Assembly: GCA_028293625.1 (NCBI GenBank)
Contig: JAQGOL010000029.1
Location: 248,001 to 312,000 of the forward strand
DNA from: Chthoniobacteraceae bacterium
Lineage (GTDB): Bacteria; Verrucomicrobiota; Verrucomicrobiia; Chthoniobacterales; Chthoniobacteraceae
Length of the DNA: 64,000 nucleotides
Reading direction: 5' to 3'
The translations under genes and the position numbers were made by a program. This document shows positions 27,098 through 36,474 of the stretch, in pieces. The notes beneath the pieces were generated by a model. It made no database searches. It saw only the letters and a list, made by a program, of their open reading frames with translations, and had not been told where the DNA came from. Position 1 is the stretch's first letter. Every line of letters begins with the position of its first letter.

Positions 27098-27685
27098 TTA
27101 GAGAGTTCCTTTGGTGCTTGGGATGCCTTCAACACGCGCGTCGCGCTGACAGGCCGCATCCACCGCTTTGGCCAATCCTTTAAAAACCGCTTCGGCCATG
27201 TGGTGCGCATCGCGGCCATAAAGAATTTCCACGTGCAAATTGACTCCGGCGTGCACGGTAAAGCCGCGCAGGAATTCCTCCACCAATTGGAATGGAAAGG
27301 CACCGATGGAAACCACATTTTGCGGGGCACGATATTCCAGGAACGGACGGCCGCTGAAGTCGATCACCGCGCGGACGAGCGTTTCATCCATCGGGACGTA
27401 AGCGGACCCGTAACGGCGGATGCCGCGTTTGTCGCCCAGCGCAAGGGCGAACGCCTGGCCGAGCGCGATGCCGGTATCTTCAACCGAATGATGAAAGTCG
27501 ATCTCGATATCGCCGTCCGTCTTCAGGTCAAGATCAACCAGGCTATGCCGCGCAAAAAGCGTGAGCATGTGATCGAAGAACGGGATCTTCGTCTCGATGC
27601 TGCTTCGGCCGCGGCCATCGACGGTAAGGTCGACGCGGATCGCGGTTTCATTCGTCTTGCGGTCAATGTGCGCTTGGCGGTCCAT
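27098..27685 (-). CDS. hisB: Imidazoleglycerol-phosphate dehydratase
   Basis: 195 residues, the monofunctional dehydratase (no N-terminal phosphatase domain as in enterobacteria). The duplicated metal-binding motifs HHSVED and HHMAEA are present, as is the N-terminal RKTNETAIRVDL and PFFDHMLTLFARHSLVDL. It removes water from IGP in histidine synthesis using Mn(II). It starts 11 bp after the upstream membrane-anchored protein gene and runs directly into hisH. Confidence 0.97.
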   Translation of the reverse strand: MDRQAHIDRKTNETAIRVDLTVDGRGRSSIETKIPFFDHMLTLFARHSLVDLDLKTDGDIEIDFHHSVEDTGIALGQAFALALGDKRGIRRYGSAYVPMDETLVRAVIDFSGRPFLEYRAPQNVVSIGAFPFQLVEEFLRGFTVHAGVNLHVEILYGRDAHHMAEAVFKGLAKAVDAACQRDARVEGIPSTKGTL

Positions 27686-27696
27686 TTAAATCCTTA

Positions 27697-29004
27697 TTAT
27701 TCGTCAGCTTCTTCGGAAAGCGCCTTGCGTTTGCGAACGGCTGAGACGGCGGCGATAATGCCCACGATCACGGCGATGAGGATGATGATGCCAACGGGCG
27801 TCGTTAAAAAGGAGCGCTCTTCCACTTCACTGGTCTCACTCGCTGTCGTCACCTCGGGGGCTTTTTCCTCCGCCACCGGGGCAGCTGCTGTTTCCACAGG
27901 CTTCGCTTCTTCAACCGGCGCAGCCTCGACAACGGCAGGGGCGGCTGTTTTTCCGGCTTCGGCAATCGGGTTGAGCCGTTCAACCACTTCGTTTGCGCTC
28001 CAGAGTTCGCGCGATTTCCCCAACGCCACGGTGGCACCTTCAAAGTCTTTGTCGGCGATTGCTTTTTGGGCTTTCTCGCTCAGTTGAAGCGACTGGCGGA
28101 TCCTGGGGATGTCGATGGTGTTTAAACGAGGGAGCTCGGAGGCGAGTTTTCCCTGAAGCGCGTTGAGGCTTTTTGGCTCATGCACGAGCAACGGCGGCCA
28201 GCGAAGGCCCCGTTTCTCAGCGGCCGCGAGCGCGGCGTCCGCGGCGGCGGCATCGCGTTTGACAGCAGCCTCCATTTCGGCGCGTTGGGTGATTGAGGCG
28301 AGCTGCAGGCCTTTGGCCCGGTCGGCTACTTCCGTGGCAACCATCGGTTGCCGGCGCTCAACTTCCGCTTTTAAAGAAGTGGCAATGCGCCGGGCCAACT
28401 CCACCGCGTCGGGCCAGATGCGTGCGCCGGGAAATTGCTTTTCGATGGCGTCAAAAGTATTGAGCGCACCAACCAGGTCACCGCCGGTGCTCTGGTCTTT
28501 CATGTAATTGAAAGCGAGCAATGCGCTGATCTGGTAGCGCTCTTTTTCCGCGTCTTCTTTGCTCAACCATGCGCCGTTGAGTTTGACTTCGCCCGCGTCG
28601 ACGCGCTTTTTTTCCTGCTCAAAATCCGAGGCGATTTTCTGGGCGTCGGCCAGATGCGTGCTGGCCGGGAACGCGCTTTTGAATCCTTCGATGGAACGAA
28701 GCACTCCTTCGTAGGTGGCAGGCGGCAAAGAGTTCGCCCCAAGCTTGGAATTCTTCAAGGTCTGCCAGGTCGCTTCATCCGGCTGCTCCTTATCAACTTT
28801 TGCAACCTCCGCCTTTAATACCACGCGGGAATCGGTGATTCCCGCCGAGATCTTTTGCTCCAAAGTGATCTCTGTATCGGTCTCTTTCGTGATTTTTCCC
28901 TCCAGCTTTTCCCCGCTTTTTAAGGTCACGCTGTCGGCGAATCCTTTCTGGGGAAGAGTGGCAAGGGCAAAGGCGGTCAGGAGGAGAATACCGGTTTTTC
29001 TCAT
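27697..29004 (-). CDS. Exported protein with C-terminal membrane anchor, unknown function
   Basis: About 435 residues. Signal peptide (RKTGILLLTAFALATLPQKGFAD), then a small beta-rich module (VTLKSGEKLEGKITKETDTE) of the kind seen at the start of many verrucomicrobial secreted proteins, helical middle segments (EQEKKRVDAGEVKLNGAWLSKEDAE), a Pro/Ala/Glu/Val-rich low-complexity tail and a transmembrane helix near the end (GIIILIAVIVGIIAAVSAV) with a basic cytosolic tip. So it is a periplasm-facing protein anchored at its C-terminus. I do not recognise a catalytic motif. I moved the start to the ATG at 29004 because the upstream frame adds a polar leader before the signal peptide. Confidence 0.8.
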   Translation of the reverse strand: MRKTGILLLTAFALATLPQKGFADSVTLKSGEKLEGKITKETDTEITLEQKISAGITDSRVVLKAEVAKVDKEQPDEATWQTLKNSKLGANSLPPATYEGVLRSIEGFKSAFPASTHLADAQKIASDFEQEKKRVDAGEVKLNGAWLSKEDAEKERYQISALLAFNYMKDQSTGGDLVGALNTFDAIEKQFPGARIWPDAVELARRIATSLKAEVERRQPMVATEVADRAKGLQLASITQRAEMEAAVKRDAAAADAALAAAEKRGLRWPPLLVHEPKSLNALQGKLASELPRLNTIDIPRIRQSLQLSEKAQKAIADKDFEGATVALGKSRELWSANEVVERLNPIAEAGKTAAPAVVEAAPVEEAKPVETAAAPVAEEKAPEVTTASETSEVEERSFLTTPVGIIILIAVIVGIIAAVSAVRKRKALSEEADE

Positions 29005-29097
29005 GGGGGAGGCAATTAAGCAGAGGGTTGGGGGACGAGGAAAGGACTTATCTGAGGCACGCAAGGCCGGGAGGCAATGCCGGAGTTTGATGCCGAT

Positions 29098-29775
29098 TCA
29101 TCGGTCGAATTTATAACCAAATTCGCGGACGGTCTTGATAAAACGCGGTTGAGCCGGATCGGGTTCGATCTTATTTCGCAGGGAATTGACAAAGCGATCG
29201 ATGCTCCGCGGTGTCACCATGCAATCGTAACCCCAGACCCGGTTCATGATCGTATCCCGGCTGAGCGCCGTGCCCGAATGACTGACCAGATAGTGAAGCA
29301 AATCAAATTCTTTGGGCGAAAGCGGCACATCGGCACCCGCACGCACCAATGCGCGTGACCTGGCATCGAGGCGGCAGTCGCCAAAGTCGTGCACGATCGC
29401 GCCGCTGCGCCGCCGCCGAAGAAAGGAATCGGCCCGCGCGAGCAGTTCATTGATACTAAAAGGCTTGGTGACGTAGTCGTCGGCCCCCAGTTTTAGTCCA
29501 AGCACCACATCGGCTTCCTGGCCTTTGGCCGTGAGGATAATGATCGGCATCTCGAGCCCTTCCTTGCGCAGAAACCGGCAGACCTCGTATCCATTCACCT
29601 TCGGCAACATGAGATCGAGAATGATCAGGTCAGGCTGGATTCGAATGGCTTCTTTTAACCCTTCATCGCCATCGATGGCCGTCTTTACCTGGTATCCCTC
29701 AAACTCAAAGTTGTCTTTGAGCCCGCGCAGCATGGCCGGATCGTCCTCGATAATGAGCACAGTTTCTTCAAGCAT
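29098..29775 (-). CDS. OmpR/PhoB-family response regulator
   Basis: 225 residues. Receiver domain 5-118: acidic pair D11/D12, phospho-acceptor D54 in LIILDLMLP, switch residue T82 in ILTAK and K104 in YVTKPFS. The C-terminal winged-helix domain (about 130-224) has SPKEFDLLHYLV, TPRSIDRFVNSLRNKIE and REFGYKFD. It is a DNA-binding regulator. No histidine kinase gene lies next to it, so the sensor is encoded elsewhere. It is divergent from a small membrane protein gene on one side. Confidence 0.95.
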   Translation of the reverse strand: MLEETVLIIEDDPAMLRGLKDNFEFEGYQVKTAIDGDEGLKEAIRIQPDLIILDLMLPKVNGYEVCRFLRKEGLEMPIIILTAKGQEADVVLGLKLGADDYVTKPFSINELLARADSFLRRRRSGAIVHDFGDCRLDARSRALVRAGADVPLSPKEFDLLHYLVSHSGTALSRDTIMNRVWGYDCMVTPRSIDRFVNSLRNKIEPDPAQPRFIKTVREFGYKFDR

Positions 29776-29884
29776 GGTTCTGGGGGGTGGGTGGGGCGGA
29801 ACGGAGTGGGGTGGGGTAGGAAGATGGGAGCCCGGAAAGGCGGGAAAATTGCAAGGTCGCGTGCCGGCTCAATCTGATTAGGAT

Positions 29885-30529
29885 ATGGCGTTCATGCGTG
29901 CCGGATATTTTTTGGCCTTTGGCCTGGGTCTCTTTTTGTTTTTTGTGATTTTCAATCGCACTCCGGCCCCTCTGGTGCGGAGGGAGGTGATTGTTGAAAT
30001 ACCAGTCCCAATCGCGGCTCCTCGCGCCAGGGAGGAACCGGCGCCGGCGGCAACTGTGCCGGAGGAAACGTATCCCGATCTGAATCTGGCGCCACGGCTT
30101 GAACTTCAAACTGGATCGCTTCTTTGGGAAGATCGAGTAACGGCGATCACGCAGTCCGCAACACTCACCGAGGGGGCAAAGGCGCGGGAACTATTGCGCA
30201 ACCTGGTTTCGTTCCCGGAGGAAGGACTCGAAACTGCCACACAAGAGGCGGTGAATCGGCTTCCGGACAAGGAATTCGCGGCGGCACTCGGGCTTTTGAT
30301 CAATCCGCAAACACATGGCCGTGTGCTTCAGGTTCTGTTCGCCGATCTGTTGGAACGTCCCGATGAGATCACCCTTCCTGCGCTCCTGTCGATTGCGCGA
30401 AATGGGACGCATCCTTTTGCGAGGCAGGCCCGCGACAATCTTGGGCTGCTGGTAGGAAAAGATCTCGGAACGGACTGGAATCGGTGGGATGCCGAAATCC
30501 GGCATCTGCTCAAGCCGTCGAGCTTGTAA
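29885..30529 (+). CDS. Membrane-anchored HEAT-like small protein
   Basis: 214 residues. A single N-terminal transmembrane helix (about 6-23), a proline/alanine/arginine-rich linker, and an alpha-helical C-terminal domain (about 85-205) with HEAT-like features (ARELLRNLVSFPEEGLETA, ALLSIARNGTHPFARQARD). It is probably a bitopic envelope protein. I do not recognise the family. It is divergent from the response regulator (109 bp) and nearly abuts the ferredoxin gene on the other strand (9 bp between stops). Confidence 0.75.
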   Translation: MAFMRAGYFLAFGLGLFLFFVIFNRTPAPLVRREVIVEIPVPIAAPRAREEPAPAATVPEETYPDLNLAPRLELQTGSLLWEDRVTAITQSATLTEGAKARELLRNLVSFPEEGLETATQEAVNRLPDKEFAAALGLLINPQTHGRVLQVLFADLLERPDEITLPALLSIARNGTHPFARQARDNLGLLVGKDLGTDWNRWDAEIRHLLKPSSL

Positions 30530-30538
30530 CCGGCTCGA

Positions 30539-30778
30539 TTATTCGCCGTCGCTCCCGACTGCGGCTGTCGGGCAGACTGCCATGATCTCTTCAGCGATTG
30601 CAACCTGCGCATCCCCGATCGGCTGCTCGTGAAAATAGACGTAGGTTTCATCGTCATTCCATTTGATCAGTGAATCGGCGCCGTCGACGTCAAGGCAGGT
30701 CCGGCACGGGGTGCAGGTGGCGTCCACATACCAGGGACCAGGAACGTTTTCGGGAACTTTGGAACAATAATCGGCCAT
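30539..30778 (-). CDS. Single-cluster 4Fe-4S ferredoxin
   Basis: 79 residues. Cysteine pattern C22-x2-C25-x2-C28 with a distal C69 followed by Pro (CPTAA), the layout of small [4Fe-4S] ferredoxins of the Fer4_13 type. An additional Cys at residue 5 is not part of this pattern. It is highly acidic, as expected for a soluble electron carrier. It lies directly upstream of nothing obvious in sequence on the minus strand, but is 51 bp after the stop of the large multihaem cytochrome gene on the same strand, so the pair could be co-transcribed. Confidence 0.92.
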   Translation of the reverse strand: MADYCSKVPENVPGPWYVDATCTPCRTCLDVDGADSLIKWNDDETYVYFHEQPIGDAQVAIAEEIMAVCPTAAVGSDGE

Positions 30779-30829
30779 GGCTTCTGCCTAGAAGATCCCG
30801 CTTAGGAGATCAATGTGTTAGTACCGGCG

Positions 30830-33800
30830 TTACTGCGATTTTTTTGAATCTTCACTGGGCGTCTCCAGCTTGGGAGCGGGGCGCAGTTCAAGGAGCCTGA
30901 GAAGATCAATCCCGGGATCAATCGGTTTTGGAGGGGGCTCGGTCCCGGGAGGCGGTTCAGGCAGCGGAGGAGCGACGATCTCGCGGCCTGATTTTGTAAA
31001 GAGCGCTGTGCGGATGATCTTTTGTTTCTGACCTTTCTCGTCAATTTTTTCTTCGCTGACCGTTTTAATCGCTACGTCGTCGACTTTGTAAAGCGCGCCA
31101 TTGGCATGCCTCAGGAACGGACGCATTTCATCAAGATGGAACGGCCGGCTGCCGCGGCGCCCGAACACCACGGTCTGTCCGCCGGTTTCATCGGTGACGC
31201 GATCGCGATCGAGCCCGCGTGAGACGGCGAGCATGGCGTGTTTGGTCGGGAAGGTGGCAATCAAACGCGGCGCGGGCCTTGGGCTGAAGCCCGATGCGCC
31301 TTCCACTGAGTCCGGCGAGATCATCTGGATGACTCGGAGACCGTTATGGCCATCGGCGACGAGCGCATACATTGAAGCGGCAACCGAGCCGATCTGCACG
31401 GCGCGCGAATCGTTGAGGGCGCCGTTGGCATTGAACATCTGATCAAGCTTCGGCTTGGTCGGATTCTGCACGTCAATGATCGCCAGCCCATCACGTCCAT
31501 CCGCCACATAAGCGTAGGTGCGTGCGACGTAAACCTTGTGGGGATCGCGAAGCCGGACCACCGCGCCCGGAATCGCCCTGGGGCGGGTGGGCTCGCTGAT
31601 GTCGACTACCTTGAGCCCCTCCTCATCGGTCACAAAGGCATACTGGAATTGAATGGCGACCGATTTTGGGTGCTTGAGAAATCCGTCGGCCAGTTCACCA
31701 ACGAGGCGCGGCTGGTTGGGTTTATTGACGTCCACGACAGCCAGGCCGCGTTTAGTCGTAATGTAAACACGATGGCCTGCGCAGACCCCGTAAGTGGCGC
31801 CGGTGAGTTTGCCCTCAGGATTGTAATGATTGCCGATGTCAGCGCCGCTCCCGTCGCGCAATGGCATCCGTTTCAGGAAATTGTTTTCCGGATTGCCATC
31901 GTAGAGGCAATTGATGTCAACGATCACGAGACCCTCTTCCAGATCGGTCACAAAAGCGGTGCCGTAAATGGGATGGATCGGCTGCTCTTCGTTGGCTGGG
32001 TTTTGAATCCGCAACGGATCATTCATCATCGTGCTGGCCAGCGCGGCAGAAGTCGCAAACTTGGTTTTCACGATCGTATGCTGGCCGAGCGGCGAGACCG
32101 GTGAGCTCAGGAAACGTTCAGAGAACCCTTTCTGGTCGATGTTCGCCACGTCGAAGACTTCAAAACCGCCCTCGCCGTTTGCCGTATAGACATATTCGCC
32201 GTGCAGGGTGATGTCGTTGATCTCATCGGCATGATGCTCGTAAGCAGTCTTGAGCACGCGCCCGGCGGCCAAATGCTCGGCATAATTACGCGGATACGCT
32301 TTGCTCTGGAATGTGCTGCCGATCGGCGCCTGAGGTTCTTCGGCTTCCGTCCAGATGACGCCATGGAGTTCATGATCGCCGCCAACCCACGCGTAACGGC
32401 CAAAGAAATTGACCGTGCCGGTGCCGAAGCCGAGTAGCGAGGTCATCCAGGCATTGTTATCGTTGTTCTTGGAAAGATGACATTCCGTGCACGACTTGGT
32501 GGTGCCGCGTCCGCTGGTGGTGTGGGCAAAATGCGGATTAAAAGCCTGACCGCTGTAGCCGTCGCCACTGACGGTTTGAGCCTGGGAATAGACCCATTCG
32601 CGGTTTGAGTTTTGCGAGCTTACCAGAACCGCACTGGAGGATCGGAGGACCGCCATGCGGTTTTTCTTCACCGTGCCATCGATGCCGAGCATGAAGACGT
32701 CGTCGCGAACAACCTGCGGGTTGTAAGTTGTAAAGTTGCGGTCGGTGACGCCTTCGTACTTGTTCATGGCAACGCGCTGGTTGGCCTTCATCGGCATATG
32801 ACAGCCAAAGCAGCTCGTTGCCCATGAGGTATGGCAGATCTGGCAATCCATCGACTTATTGCTGTGGGCCAGTTCCGCCGCGCATTTCTCGGGTGAATCG
32901 GGCACGGTGCCCCAGGTCTCGCCGTCGCGCCGCAGCGTCTTGGCGTAACGGGCCTTGGCATTGTACTTGGGCGAGAGCGGATTGATGATGTCGACCGTCT
33001 GCGGGATTTCCCAGCGCATATCGGGCGACATGGTCGAGTTCTGGAAAAGCTTGCCGGCTTCCCATTCAAAACGTGGTTTCCAGGGCGTGGAACCCTTGGC
33101 CAGATCGACCGGTTCCTGTTTGCGTTCCTTGGCATTCCAATGACCGCCCGCGCCGGTGGTAATCAGGGTGGGCCGCTGGTCGATGGTGCCATGGCAATCG
33201 ACGCAGGTGATGGTGGTCACGTTGCGCGGTTCGCCATAAAGAAGGCCGTTGCCGTGGACCTCGATTTCAAAGTGGCAATCAACGCATTGCATCCCTTTGG
33301 CGAGATGGATGTCATTAAGATGGACGGCCTTTTTGAAGTCCTTGTGTGCGATGATGTTGTCGTCAAGGTCGAGCCGGTTTCCTTTTTTGTCCTGCTTAAA
33401 GATGGCACGGTAAACCCAGCCGTGGCCGTGGTAATCGGCAAATTGCGTGTGCTTGAGCAGCGGATTGAGCTCGGCAACTTTTTCAAGAAAATCGAGCTTG
33501 CCCCAGTTGCCACGTGCGGCGGCGGCCTCGGGATTGGAGACAGTGGCGCTGACCATCTCGGCATCGGTCGGGTCGTGCTGGACCTTGGGATACATGAGGT
33601 CGGCATCGGTTTCCTGGTCCCACCAGGTGTATCCAAGGAACGGATTCACAAAGAGGTTGCCCTGGTGCATATGGCAGTTCATGCACTGGGAGGAAGGGAT
33701 CGACCGGGTAAATTGATGTTTGACCGGATGCCCGCGTTCGTTTTTGGGAATGGTCGGGTCTTTGCTGAAACTCAGGCCCTGATGGCCATACTTGCTATAC

Positions 33801-34939
33801 CAGCCCGAATTGGTCGGGGAACGGTCATTGGCATAAACCACGTGGCACGCCGTGCAGCCGCTCGAGCGATAATCTCCGGGCCGGTTGTTGGATCCCATGA
33901 ATCCCAGCATCGGATCGTGAAGCCGGGTTTTTTGCGCGCCGAGAATAACCGGGTCGGTCCGGTTGAGGGTGCCAAGTCCGCGATCTGAAAGACGGCGCTC
34001 CGGTTTGCCGGGAGGCTCGTCCAACGTGGAGAGCCCCAATGAAAGGGGAGCCGCCCCGCCTTTTTCAAAAATACGAAGGACATTGCCGGGCATGCTTCGA
34101 TTCCAGCGAGGCAACGGGACCAGGTAAGGAAGGATGCCGTATTTGCGGGTTTCTTCCGCGGTGGGCACAAACGGGTTTTCCAGTTTAAGTGGTACGCCAT
34201 CCGCGCCATACGACTGGCCAACGATGGCGTTTTTGGAATCGATCGCCCCGTTGTTGTAAGCGGCAGCGTTCCAGAGCATGGCACCATGGTTCATCATCGA
34301 ATGGCCCACGCGATTGACGATGTCCGAGTGACAAAGTCCGCACGCTTTGGCGGCAACGCGCAGGTCGCCCGGGTTGATGAATCGGATGAACTCAGGCGAT
34401 TCGTGATTGAGGATGACCGTCGCGTTGGGCGGATTGGCGGAACTGCGCCACAGCTCCGGATTGTTGGCCATGACGTGCGCTTTATCGAGCGTGAGTCCAC
34501 GTTTTGGATCGCCACCATGGCAGTCAGTACATCCAAGCACCACGCTCGGGGACGCGTGCATCGTGTGAGTGTCGGTTGTCTTATGGCATTCCATGCAACC
34601 GACACTCTTGCGATCGGCCTCCTCCTGGGTTTGATCAATCCAGTTACGCTTCACACCGGAACGCGTCGGTGGCGGTGGAATCTTGCCGGAAGTGCGCGGC
34701 CCAAGCCCGGTCGAGTCCGGGATAAGTTCAAGCCGCGGCTCGTTGGTTGTGGATGTCTCGGGCCCGATTCCCTCTCCGGCTTTCTCCGGCATGACTTCCG
34801 CCGGGGCGATCTGTGGAGAAATAGCCGGCCCGCTTCCCGTGGCAGGTTCGGGCGCCTTGTTCTCGTCGACAGCCAGACTCAGCAGTGCGGGCAGGCCGAG
34901 CCACAAAACAAGTAACGAGAGAAAGAGGGTTTTTCGCAT
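30830..34939 (-). CDS. Decahaem cytochrome c with C-terminal LVIVD repeats
   Basis: About 1369 residues. Signal peptide (RKTLFLSLLVLWLGLPALLSL) then ten CxxCH haem sites: CMECH, CTDCH, CGLCH, CTACH, CMNCH, CVDCH (twice), CQICH, CFGCH and CTECH, spread from about residue 117 to 820. From about 900 to 1210 are LVIVD-type beta-propeller repeats (GGFEVFDVANID, GLVIVDINCLYDG, GLAVVDVNKPNQP, GLKVVDISEPTRP, GLAIIDVQNPTKP, GLRVIQMISPD). The last ~100 residues end in a proline-rich tail. It is exported and would work as a periplasmic or extracellular electron conduit; acceptor unknown. A GGAAG Shine-Dalgarno precedes the chosen ATG at 34939. An upstream in-frame start was rejected for lacking this. 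Confidence 0.93.
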   Translation of the reverse strand: MRKTLFLSLLVLWLGLPALLSLAVDENKAPEPATGSGPAISPQIAPAEVMPEKAGEGIGPETSTTNEPRLELIPDSTGLGPRTSGKIPPPPTRSGVKRNWIDQTQEEADRKSVGCMECHKTTDTHTMHASPSVVLGCTDCHGGDPKRGLTLDKAHVMANNPELWRSSANPPNATVILNHESPEFIRFINPGDLRVAAKACGLCHSDIVNRVGHSMMNHGAMLWNAAAYNNGAIDSKNAIVGQSYGADGVPLKLENPFVPTAEETRKYGILPYLVPLPRWNRSMPGNVLRIFEKGGAAPLSLGLSTLDEPPGKPERRLSDRGLGTLNRTDPVILGAQKTRLHDPMLGFMGSNNRPGDYRSSGCTACHVVYANDRSPTNSGWYSKYGHQGLSFSKDPTIPKNERGHPVKHQFTRSIPSSQCMNCHMHQGNLFVNPFLGYTWWDQETDADLMYPKVQHDPTDAEMVSATVSNPEAAAARGNWGKLDFLEKVAELNPLLKHTQFADYHGHGWVYRAIFKQDKKGNRLDLDDNIIAHKDFKKAVHLNDIHLAKGMQCVDCHFEIEVHGNGLLYGEPRNVTTITCVDCHGTIDQRPTLITTGAGGHWNAKERKQEPVDLAKGSTPWKPRFEWEAGKLFQNSTMSPDMRWEIPQTVDIINPLSPKYNAKARYAKTLRRDGETWGTVPDSPEKCAAELAHSNKSMDCQICHTSWATSCFGCHMPMKANQRVAMNKYEGVTDRNFTTYNPQVVRDDVFMLGIDGTVKKNRMAVLRSSSAVLVSSQNSNREWVYSQAQTVSGDGYSGQAFNPHFAHTTSGRGTTKSCTECHLSKNNDNNAWMTSLLGFGTGTVNFFGRYAWVGGDHELHGVIWTEAEEPQAPIGSTFQSKAYPRNYAEHLAAGRVLKTAYEHHADEINDITLHGEYVYTANGEGGFEVFDVANIDQKGFSERFLSSPVSPLGQHTIVKTKFATSAALASTMMNDPLRIQNPANEEQPIHPIYGTAFVTDLEEGLVIVDINCLYDGNPENNFLKRMPLRDGSGADIGNHYNPEGKLTGATYGVCAGHRVYITTKRGLAVVDVNKPNQPRLVGELADGFLKHPKSVAIQFQYAFVTDEEGLKVVDISEPTRPRAIPGAVVRLRDPHKVYVARTYAYVADGRDGLAIIDVQNPTKPKLDQMFNANGALNDSRAVQIGSVAASMYALVADGHNGLRVIQMISPDSVEGASGFSPRPAPRLIATFPTKHAMLAVSRGLDRDRVTDETGGQTVVFGRRGSRPFHLDEMRPFLRHANGALYKVDDVAIKTVSEEKIDEKGQKQKIIRTALFTKSGREIVAPPLPEPPPGTEPPPKPIDPGIDLLRLLELRPAPKLETPSEDSKKSQ

Positions 34940-35117
34940 GGCTTCTTCCGTCAGCAGCATTACGCGTTGTCGCCGCCTCAGTGACGTGACGAAATAGGCG
35001 GCCCTCTTTAAACACGCGAGGCAAAAGAGGGGAGTCGCGCAAATTTATTGCTTCCAGAAAGAACCAGCTGGCGGCCCGCTGCGATTCGCGCGTGGTCAAC
35101 GCCGAAACGCGGGAAAT

Positions 35118-36353
35118 TTAGGCCAGCGCAAGAATGCGGCGGGCGACTTCCTCCACATTGGCGCGGCTGTTAAATGAGCTGATCCGGAAGTAGCCTTCGC
35201 CCGCGCTGCCAAAACCGCTGCCTGGTGTAATCACGACATTGGCCTCATTAAGCATCCGATCGAACATCTCCCAGCTGGTGGTATTGGCCGGTGTTTTCAC
35301 CCAGATATAAGGTGCGTTGACACCGCCCCAGACACTAAGGCCGGCTTTCGTGACGGCTTCGCGCAGGATCGCCGCATTGCCCATGTAATGAGATAGCAAG
35401 GCCTTGATTTGTGCTTTGCCCTCAGCCGAATAGAGCGCCTCGGCACCCCGCTGCACAATATAGCTGACCCCATTGAACTTTGTGCTCATACGCCGGTTCC
35501 AGAGCGCGTGGAGGCCATGCTTTTCTCCTGAGCGCGTGCGTGCCATGAGCGATTTGGGCACCACTGTAAATGCGCACCGTGTCCCGGTGAATCCGCCGTT
35601 TTTTGAAAAACTGCGGAACTCAATGGCGCACTCGCGGGCGCCGGGGATTTCGTAAATGGAATGCGGGATGCCGGGCTCGCTGATGTAAGCCTCGTAAGCG
35701 GCATCGTAGAGGAGGATCGTGTCGTTTTTGAGCGCATATTCGACCCATGCCTCAAGCTGGACGCGCGTGGCAACGGAGCCGGTCGGGTTGTTGGGAAAGC
35801 AAAGATAAACAATATCCGCGCGCTCGGATGGGACATCAGCGACAAACCCGTTCGCTTCGTTACAAGGCAGGTACATCAGCCCGGCGTACGCGCCGGTCTC
35901 ATCCGCCGCGCCGGTATGTCCGGCCATGACATTGGTATCGACATAAACCGGATAGACCGGATCCATGACCGCAATCACGTTCTCCGCGCCGAGGATATCC
36001 AGGATCGCGCCGCAATCACATTTCGACCCGTCGGAAACAAAGATCTCGTCGTCGGCCACCTCCATGCCGTGGTCGCGGTAATCGTGCTGGGCAATGGCGG
36101 TGCGAAGAAATTCGTAACCCTGTTCGGGCCCGTATCCGCGAAAGGTTTCACGCGCGCCCATTTCGTCGACCGCTTTATGCATCGCCTCACGGACGGCTTC
36201 GGGCAACGGCTCTGTCACGTCGCCGATTCCGCAACGGATCAGGCGCTTGGCGGCTTCAGGGTTGGCATTGCAGAAAGCCGTGACGCGGCGGCCGATTTCC
36301 GGAAAGAGATAGCCGGCGCGAAGCTTGAGGTAGTTATCGTTGAGAAAAGCCAT
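35118..36353 (-). CDS. dapL: LL-diaminopimelate aminotransferase
   Basis: 411 residues from the ATG at 36353, which gives the family-typical start [19 protein letters not shown]. Other signatures: [53 protein letters not shown], and the PLP-lysine motif [17 protein letters not shown]. It converts tetrahydrodipicolinate directly to LL-diaminopimelate, skipping the succinylase steps; this variant occurs in plants, Chlamydiae, Verrucomicrobia and others. It supplies both lysine and peptidoglycan. It is divergent from the rluD-like gene. Confidence 0.97.
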   Translation of the reverse strand: MAFLNDNYLKLRAGYLFPEIGRRVTAFCNANPEAAKRLIRCGIGDVTEPLPEAVREAMHKAVDEMGARETFRGYGPEQGYEFLRTAIAQHDYRDHGMEVADDEIFVSDGSKCDCGAILDILGAENVIAVMDPVYPVYVDTNVMAGHTGAADETGAYAGLMYLPCNEANGFVADVPSERADIVYLCFPNNPTGSVATRVQLEAWVEYALKNDTILLYDAAYEAYISEPGIPHSIYEIPGARECAIEFRSFSKNGGFTGTRCAFTVVPKSLMARTRSGEKHGLHALWNRRMSTKFNGVSYIVQRGAEALYSAEGKAQIKALLSHYMGNAAILREAVTKAGLSVWGGVNAPYIWVKTPANTTSWEMFDRMLNEANVVITPGSGFGSAGEGYFRISSFNSRANVEEVARRILALA

Positions 36354-36474
36354 AGGAGCGGGACGGTTTAGTCGAGGCTCGCGTCCCGGTAAATCCCGAA
36401 TGCAAGGCAGGGTGCGCCGCATCTTTTCCAGATGTGTGTTTCATCCGGGCCGCTCCAAGGTTAAGTGCTCACGG

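Noticed and set aside
34961-35117. tRNA or small RNA between the cytochrome gene and dapL
   Set aside because: I could not form a cloverleaf or a strong hairpin; no RNA family recognised.
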